Source: Robertmurraya dakarensis
GTDB lineage: Bacteria; Bacillota; Bacilli; Bacillales; Cytobacillaceae
Length of the DNA stretch: 64,000 nt
Assembly: GCF_900156875.1 (NCBI RefSeq)
Contig: NZ_LT707409.1
Coordinates: 2,563,880 to 2,627,879 of the forward strand
Reading direction: 5' to 3'
The position numbers and the translations under genes were made by a program. How positions within the stretch are numbered: the first letter of the stretch is position 1; every line of letters begins with the position of its first letter. The notes under the pieces are model-generated. The model did not search any database. It saw nothing but the letters and a program-made list of their open reading frames with translations, and was not told where the DNA came from. Shown in pieces: positions 45,298 through 54,323 of this stretch.

Positions 45298-46293
45298 ATG
45301 AAAAAATGGTTAAAAATCAGCGTTACATTATTTCTAGCGGCTATTCTTAGTATAACTCTTGCCGCCTGCAATAATGAAAAAGTTCAAACGGTTAGATTAT
45401 CAGAGGTAACTCACTCGATATTTTACGCACCTCTCTATGTAGCCTTGGAGAAAGGATTTTTTGAAGAAGAAGGATTAAATGTTGAATTAACCTTAACCCC
45501 AGGCGGCGATAAAGTGATGACCGCACTTCTTTCTGATGGTGCAGACATCGGCTTAGTCGGACCTGAAACATCTATATATGTATCAACACAAGGCTCCAGT
45601 GACCCTGTATTAAACTTTGCACAGCTTACACAGACAGATGGAACATTTTTAGTTTCTCGAGAAAAGGTCGAAAACTTTACTTGGGACCAGTTAAAAGGGA
45701 CGACATTTCTAGGACAGCGCAAAGGCGGTATGCCTCAAATGGTGGGCGAATTTGTTTTAAAGAAACATGGAATTGATCCTCATGCAGACCTAGATCTCAT
45801 TCAAAATATTGATTTTGCCAATATTACTAGCTCATTCGCATCGGGCACAGGAGATTATGTTCAGCTATTTGAACCGCATGCAACCGTGATGGAGCAAGAA
45901 GGCAGAGGCCATATCATCGCATCATTCGGTGAAGAATCTGGCCGTGTTCCATATACCGCTTTTATGGCGAAAGAAAGTTTTATGGAAGATAACAGTGAAA
46001 CCATCGAAGCCTTCACACGAGCTATTTATAAAGCTCAACAGTGGGTTGAAGAAAATAGCGCGAAGGACATTGCGGCAGCCATTCAACCACAGTTCGCAGA
46101 TACAGACCTTGAGATTATCGAGATGGTTGTTGACCGCTACAAGAGCCAAGGCTCCTATGCAACAGATCCTATCTTAGATGAAGAGGAATGGAATAATTTG
46201 CAAGATATTATGGATGAAGCCGGTGAACTACCAGCACGTGTTGATCACGGTTCACTCGTCAATACAGACTTTGCAGAAAAAGTAATGAAATAG
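45298..46293 (+). CDS. ytlA: ABC transporter substrate-binding lipoprotein YtlA
   Basis: A 331-residue lipoprotein with signal peptide and lipobox LAAC (Cys24). The mature protein is of the NMT1/SsuA-like family of periplasmic-type binding proteins (VTHSIFYAPLYVALEKGFFEEEGLNVEL). Members bind sulfonates, nitrate, taurine or pyrimidine precursors. The substrate here is not predictable, and no TPP riboswitch is present upstream. GAGGAGG precedes ATG 45298. First gene of ytlACD. Confidence 0.87.
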   Translation: MKKWLKISVTLFLAAILSITLAACNNEKVQTVRLSEVTHSIFYAPLYVALEKGFFEEEGLNVELTLTPGGDKVMTALLSDGADIGLVGPETSIYVSTQGSSDPVLNFAQLTQTDGTFLVSREKVENFTWDQLKGTTFLGQRKGGMPQMVGEFVLKKHGIDPHADLDLIQNIDFANITSSFASGTGDYVQLFEPHATVMEQEGRGHIIASFGEESGRVPYTAFMAKESFMEDNSETIEAFTRAIYKAQQWVEENSAKDIAAAIQPQFADTDLEIIEMVVDRYKSQGSYATDPILDEEEWNNLQDIMDEAGELPARVDHGSLVNTDFAEKVMK

Positions 46294-46364
46294 GCTGTTT
46301 AATCAGTTTAGTACTTCCCCCTAAACGGGAATAGAATGCAAAAACCAGAAGAGGAGGCCGCATA

Positions 46365-47135
46365 ATGGTTTTCTTAAAGATCGATGGAATTCACCACACT
46401 TATTTCACAAAAAACTCTGCAACAACGGCCCTCTCCGATATTTCACTAGAGGTCCGGGAAGGGGAATTTGTTTCCTTCCTTGGCCCAAGTGGATGCGGCA
46501 AAACAACACTACTTTCGATTATTGCAGGGTTAATCAGGCCTACTGAAGGAACCGTATCATTAGAAAATCAACCTGTTCATAAGCTTAATAATCAAATTGG
46601 CTATATGCTTCAACAGGATTATCTGTTTCCATGGAAGTCGATTAAAGAGAATATTTTACTCGGCTTAAAAATTTCTAATTCATTAACAGAGGAAAAAGAA
46701 CAGTACGCTTTTAATCTCTTAGAACAAATGGGACTTGGTGGTTTTGAAACTCAATACCCTTCTCAGCTTTCCGGCGGAATGAGGCAGCGTGTTGCTCTCG
46801 TACGGACCCTTGCAACTGAACCGAAGCTGTTGATGCTTGATGAGCCTTTCTCAGCTCTAGATTTCCAAACAAAATTAAAACTAGAGGACCTCGTCTCCGA
46901 TACGCTTAAGACCTTTGGAAAGACAGCTATCCTTGTAACCCATGATATTGGCGAGGCCATTGCTATGAGTGACCGCATTTTTCTATTTTCTCCGAGACCA
47001 GGCAGGCTGCACAAAACATTTGAGGTACCAGAACAGTTAAAAAATTTAGCTCCCTTCCAAGCTAGAAATCACGAAGCCTATCCTGAACTATTCCAAAGCA
47101 TTTGGAAGGAGTTGGAAAACATTGAAGCAAAATAA
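46365..47135 (+). CDS. ytlC: ABC transporter ATP-binding protein YtlC
   Basis: A 256-residue ABC ATPase. Walker [10 protein letters not shown] (about 43-51), signature LSGGMRQR, Walker B LLMLDEP and the switch HD (VTHDIGEA) are intact. It belongs with SsuB/TauB-type import ATPases. GAGGAGG precedes ATG 46365, 71 bases after ytlA. It overlaps ytlD by 14 bases. Confidence 0.92.
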   Translation: MVFLKIDGIHHTYFTKNSATTALSDISLEVREGEFVSFLGPSGCGKTTLLSIIAGLIRPTEGTVSLENQPVHKLNNQIGYMLQQDYLFPWKSIKENILLGLKISNSLTEEKEQYAFNLLEQMGLGGFETQYPSQLSGGMRQRVALVRTLATEPKLLMLDEPFSALDFQTKLKLEDLVSDTLKTFGKTAILVTHDIGEAIAMSDRIFLFSPRPGRLHKTFEVPEQLKNLAPFQARNHEAYPELFQSIWKELENIEAK

Positions 47136-47934
47136 TGAAATAGAACTCCTTCATCAACAATATATTACCTCTTTAAGAAGAGAAAAAATATGGGTACGTT
47201 TCTATCAAATACTAATCTTTATTGTTTTCTTCGCCGGCTGGGAAGTCGCAAGTCAAAACAAATGGATCGATCCCTTAATTTTCAGTTCACCATCAAAAGT
47301 TGGCGGGCTGCTTAAAGATAAAGTGCTGGATGGGTCTCTTTTCGTGGATCTAGGCTACACCGTAACCGAAACCGTTTTTGGATTTCTTTTAGGTACACTG
47401 CTCGGAACACTCTTAGCAGCAATACTCTGGTGGTCACCGAGACTCTCGAATATCCTTGATCCTTACCTAGTCATCTTAAATTCAATGCCTAAAGTAGCAT
47501 TAGGACCCATTCTGATTGTGGCCCTTGGACCAAATATGACCTCGATTATCATGATGGGGATTCTTGTTTCGGTCATTATCACCACCATTACAGTCTATAC
47601 TTCATTCAAGAATGTTGACCCGAACTATCTTAAAGTACTAAAGACATTCGGGGCTACACGTTATCAGCTTTTTAAAGAAGCCATATTACCTGCTTCCTTC
47701 CCAACGATTATTTCCACCCTTAAGGTAAATGTGGGGCTTTCTTGGGTTGGTGTAATTGTTGGAGAATTCCTCGTCTCAACAAGAGGATTGGGCTACATGA
47801 TTATTTACGGCTTCCAAGTATTTAACTTTACACTTGTCTTATTATCCTTAGTCGTTATTGCTATTTTTGCCACCATTATGTATCAGTTAGTGGCGCTGCT
47901 TGAAAAAATTTTAATAAAGAATGGATCAACATAA
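47122..47934 (+). CDS. ytlD: ABC transporter permease YtlD
   Basis: A 270-residue inner-membrane permease with about six hydrophobic segments and the EAA-type loop [24 protein letters not shown] that contacts the ATPase. Family: SsuC/TauC-like. Start is TTG 47122 inside the end of ytlC (AAGGAG about 10 bases upstream), so translation is coupled. It completes a single-permease importer with YtlA and YtlC. Confidence 0.9.
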   Translation: MKQNNEIELLHQQYITSLRREKIWVRFYQILIFIVFFAGWEVASQNKWIDPLIFSSPSKVGGLLKDKVLDGSLFVDLGYTVTETVFGFLLGTLLGTLLAAILWWSPRLSNILDPYLVILNSMPKVALGPILIVALGPNMTSIIMMGILVSVIITTITVYTSFKNVDPNYLKVLKTFGATRYQLFKEAILPASFPTIISTLKVNVGLSWVGVIVGEFLVSTRGLGYMIIYGFQVFNFTLVLLSLVVIAIFATIMYQLVALLEKILIKNGST

Positions 47935-47941
47935 GCTGAAT

Positions 47942-47981
47942 GAGGAACCTAGTTTAGTCCAAATAACTGGTTCCTCTTTTT
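47942..47981. terminator. Bidirectional terminator between ytlD and ytkD
   Basis: GAGGAACC (47942-47949) and GGTTCCTC (47969-47976), then TTTTTATG on plus. It overlaps the end of ytkD. Confidence 0.75.
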
Positions 47982-48442
47982 ATGTCTTGAATTCGCTTAA
48001 GACTGTGCTCAATAACCATATCTTGCATAATAAAGCTGAACTCGCTTCCAGATCGATTTTCAAGGATGTTGTCATCAACAAGGACAGGTCCATCGGTTTC
48101 GAAAAAATGTTCGCTCTCTTTCATCTTCTCAACTTCCCCATAAAAAATGCTCTTCACAAAGAATTCTTCATCTTTGCGGACTTCGTACTCGCCAATATGA
48201 ATCAGATTGCTAATAATTCCTCCCGTTTCCTCTAGTACTTCTCTTTTTGCAGCCTCTTCTAACGTTTCGCCTGCCTCCACTTTCCCGCCAGGAAATTCTA
48301 ACCCCCGTATTTTATGCTTTGTTAAGAGCCACCTATTTTTATAACGGCAGAAGACAAGTACATGCTTTGCTCTGGCAGAAAAAGCATCTTGAGCAAATGC
48401 CAAACTAACATTAAAGCCATTTTTATCATAAAATTTATACAT
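47954..48442 (-). CDS. ytkD: NUDIX hydrolase YtkD
   Basis: A 162-residue NUDIX protein. The Nudix box GGKVEAGETLEEAAKREVLEETGG is complete (GX5EX7REVXEEXG). B. subtilis YtkD is an 8-oxo-dGTPase that also acts on canonical nucleotides and protects against oxidative mutation. ATG 48442 (MYKFYDKN) is chosen, with TGGAGAG upstream. The frame is open 17 codons further. Convergent with ytlD. Confidence 0.9.
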   Translation of the reverse strand: MYKFYDKNGFNVSLAFAQDAFSARAKHVLVFCRYKNRWLLTKHKIRGLEFPGGKVEAGETLEEAAKREVLEETGGIISNLIHIGEYEVRKDEEFFVKSIFYGEVEKMKESEHFFETDGPVLVDDNILENRSGSEFSFIMQDMVIEHSLKRIQDIKRGTSYLD

Positions 48443-48552
48443 ATTTAACTCTCCAAGTATGAATGATGGTATTTCTATTATACATAATTCCAATCAATAG
48501 GATGAAACTAACCGCTTTGCATACCAACATTTATAAACCTAGTCTAGATATA

Positions 48553-48592
48553 AAAAATGCCGTTCTCCTCTTTCGAGAACGGCATTTTTTCA
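48553..48592 (-). terminator. Terminator after the 48590 gene
   Basis: AAATGCCGTTCTC and GAGAACGGCATTT form a 13-bp stem. T tracts are present on both strands. Confidence 0.9.
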
Positions 48593-48919
48593 TTGAAGTT
48601 CACTCCCCAATATTCCCATGCTTTCAATATGTTTTCTAGCTTCTTCATCTCCGAGTTCGTAAATCATTCCATAAATTTTTTTCATTGTTTCATCGTACGC
48701 ATCGTTTTCACGATCATAGTGGTATTGAACATAAGGAACATGAGCCCTGAAGAAGTTTTGCCATTCTGTTGAATAATTTTGGTCGAAATATTCCCTTAAA
48801 GCAATGATTTCATCATCTGTTGCTTCTATCTTAAAATTCCACGCTGAATCGGTACGGCTCTGTGTGATTTCACCAGATCCTACCGTGATATAATACGTCT
48901 TTTTTTCTTCTTGAGTCAC
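48590..48919 (-). CDS. Conserved uncharacterised Bacillaceae protein
   Basis: A 109-residue acidic soluble protein with the conserved block FFRAHVPYVQYHYDRENDAYDETM followed by IYGMIYELG. Similar proteins in bacilli are sometimes labelled hydrolase without evidence. No catalytic motif of a known hydrolase is visible. AAAAGGGGTGAC precedes ATG 48919. Monocistronic between ytkD and the DUF6154-like gene. B. subtilis has ytkC at this place, but the products do not look alike to me. Confidence 0.7.
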   Translation of the reverse strand: MTQEEKKTYYITVGSGEITQSRTDSAWNFKIEATDDEIIALREYFDQNYSTEWQNFFRAHVPYVQYHYDRENDAYDETMKKIYGMIYELGDEEARKHIESMGILGSELQ

Positions 48920-49079
48920 TTTTTAGTCACCCCTTTTCCAATAGCTTTCGTCATTGCTGAACATTTTAATCAAAATATATTAATGAACACGAAAAGTGTT
49001 TTTTGTTCCATATTCGCATAGACTAGGAATACAAAACGGGAAGCTGCATAAATTTAATGAAAAAATGGGGGTATGTGCT

Positions 49080-49328
49080 ATGAAGCTCGTGGATGAAATT
49101 TATGAATTTTACCGTGACAAATTAACAGGTGATGAAGAAGATATCGATATGCTCGCTTTCGCTTTTTTAGAGGAAATGTCTTATGACGACTTAATCAGCA
49201 TTATTAAAGATTTAGAACAACAAGAACTATATGATTTAGTTGGCCTCTACTTAATCGAGGCTTTAAAAGTAAAGTTTGCTCAAGAGGAATACGGACAAAG
49301 AAATGCACGTCTCCGCCATTTGCATTAA
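49080..49328 (+). CDS. Small acidic protein (DUF6154-like)
   Basis: An 82-residue helical, acidic protein (MKLVDEIYEFYRDKLTGDEEDIDML...) with a basic C-terminal tail (RNARLRHLH). ATG 49080 has GGGGGT 7 bases upstream. The frame is open 28 codons further without a site. It resembles small cytosolic Bacillaceae proteins of the DUF6154 type, an assignment from memory. Followed by a perfect terminator. Confidence 0.65.
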   Translation: MKLVDEIYEFYRDKLTGDEEDIDMLAFAFLEEMSYDDLISIIKDLEQQELYDLVGLYLIEALKVKFAQEEYGQRNARLRHLH

Positions 49329-49346
49329 TGATACATAGAGATTCAT

Positions 49347-49382
49347 GAAAAGTAGCTGGCTTATAATAGCCAGCTACTTTTC
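49347..49382. terminator. Bidirectional terminator between small acidic gene and dps
   Basis: AAAAGTAGCTGGCT and AGCCAGCTACTTTT form a 14-bp stem with a 5-6-base loop, then TCATCC. Confidence 0.85.
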
Positions 49383-49424
49383 ATCCTATGGCGGTAAAGG
49401 CCCCCCACTAAAGGAAGTTCCCCT

Positions 49425-49862
49425 TTATCCTAGGAATGCTTTTAACATCCAAATATGTTTTTTAAGACTTTGTTTAATTCCAATCAGCATATCAGCTGTT
49501 CCTTCATCATCGGCTTGTCCTGCAAGCTCTATGCCTTCCTGCAGCTCATTGACCAGCATCTCAAAGTCGCTGGCGATGTTTCGAACCATTTCTTCTTCTG
49601 TTTCACTCCCGGATGCTTCTTTAACGGAGGCAAGCTGCAAAACATCCTTCATTGTAGCAACAGGCTTTCCTTCCAGTGCCAAAATTCTTTCAGCGAGTTC
49701 ATCAATATATTGATTTGCCTCGTTATAAAGTTCTTCAAATTTTTCATGGAGAGTAAAGAAATGACGGCCTTTTATATACCAATGATAATTATGAAGCTTT
49801 ACATAAAGGACCGTCCAGTTTGCCACTTGTTTGTTAACGGCTTGTCCTAATTCCATAGACAT
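49425..49862 (-). CDS. dps: Dps family DNA-protection ferritin-like protein
   Basis: A 145-residue Dps/ferritin-like protein. Ferroxidase residues appear as [22 protein letters not shown] (His, Asp-like Glu positions) with the second-subunit DELAERIL segment. Dodecamers oxidise and store iron and protect DNA in stress. GGGAGG lies before ATG 49862. The upstream region carries a sigma-B-like promoter, in line with B. subtilis dps (ytkB). Confidence 0.9.
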   Translation of the reverse strand: MSMELGQAVNKQVANWTVLYVKLHNYHWYIKGRHFFTLHEKFEELYNEANQYIDELAERILALEGKPVATMKDVLQLASVKEASGSETEEEMVRNIASDFEMLVNELQEGIELAGQADDEGTADMLIGIKQSLKKHIWMLKAFLG

Positions 49863-49885
49863 GTTATCAACCTCCCGATATTAGA

Positions 49886-49910
49886 ATGCCCCATAATTTT
49901 CGGATAAAAC
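49886..49910 (-). promoter_or_regulatory. Candidate sigma-B promoter of dps
   Basis: GTTTTA (49910-49905) and GGGCAT (49891-49886) with a 13-base spacer. The sigma-B consensus is GTTTAA and GGGTAT, so each box has one mismatch. Confidence 0.6.
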
Positions 49911-50025
49911 ACGGCTGTTGAAATAAGTTTTGTTAAATTTTTATAAATTCATGATAGAATAGCCTTGACGTATGTATTTCAATTAACAGACAAACTGAAC
50001 TGAAAAATAAAGAAAGGGGTACACT

Positions 50026-50199
50026 ATGACAACCGTATTAATCATCTCAATCATTATTATCTTTGTCGTAATGCTTCTGGCTGTTCTGACGACAAGTAAA
50101 GCTTACTCTTTTAAGCATTCTGTCGATCCACTCGAGGAGAATCCTCATATTAATCAAGCTGAAAATGAAAAATCAGAGGATGTGCGTAATAAAAATTAA
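50026..50199 (+). CDS. ytzI: Small membrane protein YtzI
   Basis: A 57-residue protein: TTVLIISIIIIFVVMLLAVL forms one transmembrane helix (residues 2-21), followed by a hydrophilic, acidic tail. AAAGGGG precedes ATG 50026 by 6 bases. It is 21 bases upstream of cls and shares its transcript. B. subtilis YtzI has this size and lies in the same place. Function unknown. A role near the phospholipid synthase is only suggested by position. Confidence 0.75.
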   Translation: MTTVLIISIIIIFVVMLLAVLTTSKAYSFKHSVDPLEENPHINQAENEKSEDVRNKN

Positions 50200-50220
50200 C
50201 TTTTCTGTGAGGAAATCATT

Positions 50221-51681
50221 ATGAGTATTGGTTTTAGTATCACTTCTATTCTTATTGGTCTTATCTTTCTACTTAATATGATTTTCGCCATAATCGTTAT
50301 CTTTATGGAAAGAAGGGACCCTGGGGCAACGTGGGCTTGGCTGCTTGTACTCTTTTTTATCCCCGGTCTAGGTTTCCTTATGTATTTGCTTTTAGGACAA
50401 AATCTAACAAGGAGTCGACTTTTTCAGTGGGAGGATCAAAAGAAGGTTGGCATCGCTCAATTAATCTCCAACCAGCTGCTTTCTATCTCAACAGGGAAAT
50501 TCCTTTACCGAAGTAAAATTGAACAAAAGTATCATGATTTAATTTATATGAACCTCGATCATAATGACGCCGTCTTAACACAAGATAATGAAATTCAAAT
50601 CTTTACTGACGGGAAAGATAAATTTCAGACTCTTTTTGAAGACATTAAAAATGCAAAAGATTACATTCATTTGCAATACTACATCTATAAGAGAGATCAA
50701 ATTGGAAATGAATTATTAAATCTGCTTACCGAAAAATCAAGAGAAGGCGTGAAAGTTCGGTTACTATACGACGACCTTGGTTCAAGAGGAATTTCTAAAA
50801 GATTTTTTAAAGAACTTCGAGAAGCTGGCGGTGAAGTGGAAGTGTTTTTCCCTTCAAAACTACCACTCATCAATTTACGTATAAATTACCGTAACCACCG
50901 CAAACTTGCGATTATCGATGGAAAAGTGGGCTATGTGGGAGGTTTCAATATTGGTGATGAATACTTAGGCTTAAATCCCAGGTTCGGATATTGGCGAGAT
51001 ACACATCTGCGTATAAAGGGAAGCGCCATATACGCGATTCAAACACGGTTTATTTTGGATTGGAATCAAGCATCTTATCGGCATGATATCAATTATTCAC
51101 CGAATTTATTTCCTGAACACAACTCACGCGGGAATGTAGGCATGCAAATCGTAACTTCTGGCCCAGATTCTGAGTGGGAGCAAATCAAAAATGGCTACAT
51201 CAAAATGATTTCCTCAGCGAAGAAAACCATTCTTATCCAAACTCCTTATTTCATTCCTGACGCTAGTTTGTTAGATGCAATCCGGATCGCTGCTTTATCG
51301 GGTCTTGATGTAAAGCTCATGATCCCAAACAAACCAGATCATATGTTCGTATATTGGGCAACCTATTCCTACGTTGGAGAACTTCTTAAAGCAGGTGCGA
51401 AAGTTTATGTTTACGATAACGGCTTTATCCATGCAAAGACAATTGTGGTAGACAACGAAATTTCTTCTGTTGGCACAGCTAATATCGACGTAAGGAGCTT
51501 TAGATTAAACTTTGAGGTAAATGCTTTTATTTACAATGAGGAAATTTCTCACCAATTGACATCAAGTTTTCAAAAGGATATGGAATACTCTTGGGAGCTG
51601 ACCTTGGAGAAGTATTTACAAAGATCTTCAAAAATTCGCTTTAAAGAATCTATTTCAAGATTATTATCACCAATTCTTTAA
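50221..51681 (+). CDS. cls: Cardiolipin synthase
   Basis: A 486-residue phospholipase D-superfamily cardiolipin synthase. Two N-terminal hydrophobic segments (5-25, 35-58) precede two HKD motifs: HRKLAIIDGKVGYVGGFN and HAKTIVVDNEISSVGTAN. It condenses phosphatidylglycerol at the membrane. GAGGAAA precedes ATG 50221. Second gene after ytzI. B. subtilis has its cls genes elsewhere as I recall, so this position is lineage-specific. Confidence 0.93.
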   Translation: MSIGFSITSILIGLIFLLNMIFAIIVIFMERRDPGATWAWLLVLFFIPGLGFLMYLLLGQNLTRSRLFQWEDQKKVGIAQLISNQLLSISTGKFLYRSKIEQKYHDLIYMNLDHNDAVLTQDNEIQIFTDGKDKFQTLFEDIKNAKDYIHLQYYIYKRDQIGNELLNLLTEKSREGVKVRLLYDDLGSRGISKRFFKELREAGGEVEVFFPSKLPLINLRINYRNHRKLAIIDGKVGYVGGFNIGDEYLGLNPRFGYWRDTHLRIKGSAIYAIQTRFILDWNQASYRHDINYSPNLFPEHNSRGNVGMQIVTSGPDSEWEQIKNGYIKMISSAKKTILIQTPYFIPDASLLDAIRIAALSGLDVKLMIPNKPDHMFVYWATYSYVGELLKAGAKVYVYDNGFIHAKTIVVDNEISSVGTANIDVRSFRLNFEVNAFIYNEEISHQLTSSFQKDMEYSWELTLEKYLQRSSKIRFKESISRLLSPIL

Positions 51682-51706
51682 AAAACCGGGGAAGCCCCGG
51701 TTTTTA
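51682..51706. terminator. Bidirectional terminator between cls and luxS
   Basis: AAACCGGGG and CCCCGGTTT form a 9-bp stem with a 3-base loop. T tracts are on both sides. Confidence 0.92.
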
Positions 51707-51713
51707 TTATTTC

Positions 51714-52187
51714 TTATGCAAATACTTGTTTTAAATCTTCTTTTGTTTGTTGCAGCCAAAAACGCATTAATTTCTTTGCACCCTCTAAATCATGAAGCTT
51801 TGCCTGTCCACATTGCTTTTCATTAGCTGCAGGAATATCAACAATTTCAACTGCACTCTTCATCGTATCTTCAAGAAGATCAATGATTTCCTCAACTGCA
51901 GGCTCGCCGCTTACGACTAGGTAATAGCCCGTTTGACATCCCATTGGTGAAATGTCAATGATATCAAAATGGTCATATTTCTCAGCATGCTCACGAATAT
52001 TAAAAGCCAGCAAATGTTCTAATGTGTGGATAGAATCTGGTTTCATCGCCTGCTTATTGGGCTGGCAAAAACGGATATCAAATTTATTTACGACACCGTC
52101 TGTTCCTACTTTATGAACACCACAATGTCTGACATACGGAGCTTTCACCGCATTATGATCTAGTTCAAAGCTTTCTACTGAAGGCAT
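51714..52187 (-). CDS. luxS: S-ribosylhomocysteine lyase LuxS
   Basis: A 157-residue LuxS. Metal ligands are His54 and His58 in HTLEHLLAF and Cys126 in KQCGQA. Catalytic Cys84 is in [10 protein letters not shown]. It cleaves S-ribosylhomocysteine to homocysteine and the AI-2 precursor, recycling SAM after methylation. ATG 52187 (MPSVESF) has AAAGGAGTG 7 bases upstream. The frame is open 11 codons further, but that stretch contains the ribosome site. Confidence 0.96.
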   Translation of the reverse strand: MPSVESFELDHNAVKAPYVRHCGVHKVGTDGVVNKFDIRFCQPNKQAMKPDSIHTLEHLLAFNIREHAEKYDHFDIIDISPMGCQTGYYLVVSGEPAVEEIIDLLEDTMKSAVEIVDIPAANEKQCGQAKLHDLEGAKKLMRFWLQQTKEDLKQVFA

Positions 52188-52317
52188 ATTGAAACACTCC
52201 TTTGTTTGTTCTAAAGCCATCCATTAAAAAATAGCTAAAATGATAGTCATAGACTAAAATAACATATTATGTTATCTTTTTTAAGAAAAAGTGATTGGAA
52301 AGAGAGACGAATTTAGG

Positions 52318-52548
52318 ATGTTAAAAAAAATTATGCTTGGGTTAATTCGCTTTTATCAAGTTGTCATCTCACCGTTAAAACCACCAACCTGCAGGTTTTA
52401 CCCAACCTGTTCCCACTACGGATTCGAAGCAATCAGCAGATTTGGTCCTGTTAAAGGCGGATGGCTGACACTTAAAAGATTATTAAAATGTCATCCGCTG
52501 CATCCGGGCGGATTTGATTATGTACCAGAAAAGCCTCCTAAGAAATAG
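52318..52548 (+). CDS. yidD: YidD family membrane-insertion efficiency factor (YtjA)
   Basis: A 76-residue YidD protein with the signature [15 protein letters not shown] and the [28 protein letters not shown] block. The family assists YidC/Sec-dependent membrane protein insertion. ATG 52318 (MLKKIML) is preferred. A GTG at 52291 is in frame but the N-terminal extension is not typical. The ribosome site is only moderate (GGAAAGAGAGA). Divergent from luxS. Confidence 0.88.
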   Translation: MLKKIMLGLIRFYQVVISPLKPPTCRFYPTCSHYGFEAISRFGPVKGGWLTLKRLLKCHPLHPGGFDYVPEKPPKK

Positions 52549-52562
52549 GATACTTTCCTAAA

Positions 52563-53126
52563 CTATTGATCATAACCATTTACAACTAGGTCTAGTTTGC
52601 CTGTTGCTGGATCGATCACAAGACCATGAACAGCAACATCATTAGGTAATAAAGGATGTTTCTTAATCATCTCAACACTATGGGAAACGCTCTCGCTCAC
52701 ACTGCTGAAGCCTTCCAGCCAGCCGTTAACGTCAACGCCAGAATAGTTCAACATTTCAAGAACTTCTTCATTTATTCCTCTTTCTTTCATACTTTCAATC
52801 ATCACATCTGCTTTCATACCAGACATTCCACAATCATGATGACCAATTACCAATACTTCTTGTGCCTGCAATTGATAGACAGCAACAAGGATACTTCTCA
52901 TAATACTTCCAAATGGATGAACGACTAAGGCACCCGCATTCTTAACGAGTTTGGCATCTCCGTTTCCAATATTTAATGCTTTTGGAAGTAATTCGATTAA
53001 TCGTGTATCCATACAAGACAGGATGACCATCTTTTTATTTGGATATTTTGACGTGGTAAACGCTTCATATTTTTTCTCTTCTACAAATTCTGAATTATGT
53101 TTCAATATTTGATCCAACATTCTCAT
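52563..53126 (-). CDS. ytiB: Beta-class carbonic anhydrase YtiB
   Basis: A 187-residue beta-carbonic anhydrase. Zinc ligands are Cys38 (SCMDTR, with Asp40), His96 and Cys99 (GHHDCG). It interconverts CO2 and bicarbonate in the cytoplasm. AGGAGGGTG precedes ATG 53126. In B. subtilis its neighbour is the Zur-regulated rpmEB. Here the neighbour is a zinc-binding lipoprotein gene with a Zur-like box. Confidence 0.9.
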   Translation of the reverse strand: MRMLDQILKHNSEFVEEKKYEAFTTSKYPNKKMVILSCMDTRLIELLPKALNIGNGDAKLVKNAGALVVHPFGSIMRSILVAVYQLQAQEVLVIGHHDCGMSGMKADVMIESMKERGINEEVLEMLNYSGVDVNGWLEGFSSVSESVSHSVEMIKKHPLLPNDVAVHGLVIDPATGKLDLVVNGYDQ

Positions 53127-53236
53127 CTTACATCACCCTCCTAAATTTTATTGCTTCTTATAGAATACATAAAAACTAGGGAAAAGAACAACCTTTTACT
53201 TGCCTTCCCACCATAAATGTTATAAGATACTAAAGT

Positions 53237-53257
53237 AAATCGGAATCATTACGTATT
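53237..53257. promoter_or_regulatory. Zur box upstream of the zinc-binding lipoprotein gene
   Basis: The 21-base site starts AAATCGGAATCATT and ends ACGTATT. It matches the Bacillus Zur box AAATCGTAAT-N-ATTACGATTT, as I recall it, at all but three non-spacer positions. It lies 71 bases before the start codon and overlaps the expected promoter region (TATACT at 53265-53270). Confidence 0.75.
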
Positions 53258-53327
53258 ATACGAATATACTAAATAGATCGTATTACTAGATTTATAAATA
53301 TATATGGAAAATAAAGAGGAGTCTGAC

Positions 53328-54275
53328 ATGAAAAAATTATTATCGCTTGTAACGTCAGTGTTGGTAATTGGTTTATTCTTAGCTGGCTGCGGTTCGGAAA
53401 CGGAAACGGAACAGGAACCGGAGAATTCAAATCAAGGCCTATTAAAGATTTATACAACCGTTTATCCATTACAATTTTTCACAGAAGAAATCGGAAAAGA
53501 TTTGGTGGATGTCTCCACGATTTATCCACCAGGATCTGATGAACATACGTTTGAACCATCCCAAAAGGACATGATGCAGCTAGCAGATTCAGATTTATTT
53601 ATTTACGTCGGCTTAGGATTAGAAGGATTTGTAAACAATGCTGAAAAAACATTAAAAGATGAAGACGTTATTCTATTTCCAGCAGGAGAAGGAATTCACT
53701 TAGATCCCCACGAAGAGGATGCTGATGGGCATGATGATCACGGACATAATCACGATGTTGACCCTCATGTCTGGATTGACCCGGTATATGCAAAGGAATT
53801 AGCAGAAGGAATAAAGAATGAATTAATTAAACAATTGCCGGATCATGAACAACAGCTGGAGGAGAACTACGCTGCCCTATCTGACCAGCTGGATCGTCTT
53901 CATGAACAGTTTGAGACTACCATCAAGGAAGCGAATAAAAAGCAAATCATCGTCTCACATGCCGCCTATGGATATTGGGAAGAACGCTATGGACTTGAAC
54001 AAATTAGTGTTTCCGGTTTGTCTTCATCAAGTGAACCTACCCAAAAACAATTAGAGAACATTATTTCAACTGCTAAGGAGCATGACTTGAAATATATTTT
54101 CTTCGAACAAAATGTCAGCTCTAGATTAACAGAAACAGTTCAAAAAGAAATGAATGCTGAATCTTTAGTCCTCCATAATTTATCTGTGCTGACCGACAAA
54201 GATATTAGCGAGAATCGTAATTACTTTACCATTATGGAAGATAACTTAAACGCAATCAAAACAGCTTTATATTAA
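53328..54275 (+). CDS. Zinc ABC transporter substrate-binding lipoprotein (ZnuA/AdcA-like)
   Basis: A 315-residue cluster A-I metal-binding protein. The signal peptide ends in lipobox LAGC (Cys21). Zinc ligands are likely the His of DEHTFEPS, the His of DPHVWIDP and the His of SHAAYGYW. A His/Asp-rich loop (DGHDDHGHNHDVDPH) between them is typical of zinc-specific members. ATG 53328 has AGAGGAG 6 bases upstream. No permease or ATPase gene is adjacent, so it works as an orphan receptor with a transporter encoded elsewhere. Zur box present. Confidence 0.9.
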   Translation: MKKLLSLVTSVLVIGLFLAGCGSETETEQEPENSNQGLLKIYTTVYPLQFFTEEIGKDLVDVSTIYPPGSDEHTFEPSQKDMMQLADSDLFIYVGLGLEGFVNNAEKTLKDEDVILFPAGEGIHLDPHEEDADGHDDHGHNHDVDPHVWIDPVYAKELAEGIKNELIKQLPDHEQQLEENYAALSDQLDRLHEQFETTIKEANKKQIIVSHAAYGYWEERYGLEQISVSGLSSSSEPTQKQLENIISTAKEHDLKYIFFEQNVSSRLTETVQKEMNAESLVLHNLSVLTDKDISENRNYFTIMEDNLNAIKTALY

Positions 54276-54287
54276 ATTGTACATGAC

Positions 54288-54323
54288 AAGAACTCCCTTC
54301 CTCATCGGAAGGGAGTTCTTATT
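54288..54323. terminator. Bidirectional terminator between ZnuA-like gene and menE
   Basis: AAGAACTCCCTTCC and GGAAGGGAGTTCTT form a perfect 14-bp stem with a 5-base loop. Confidence 0.9.
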
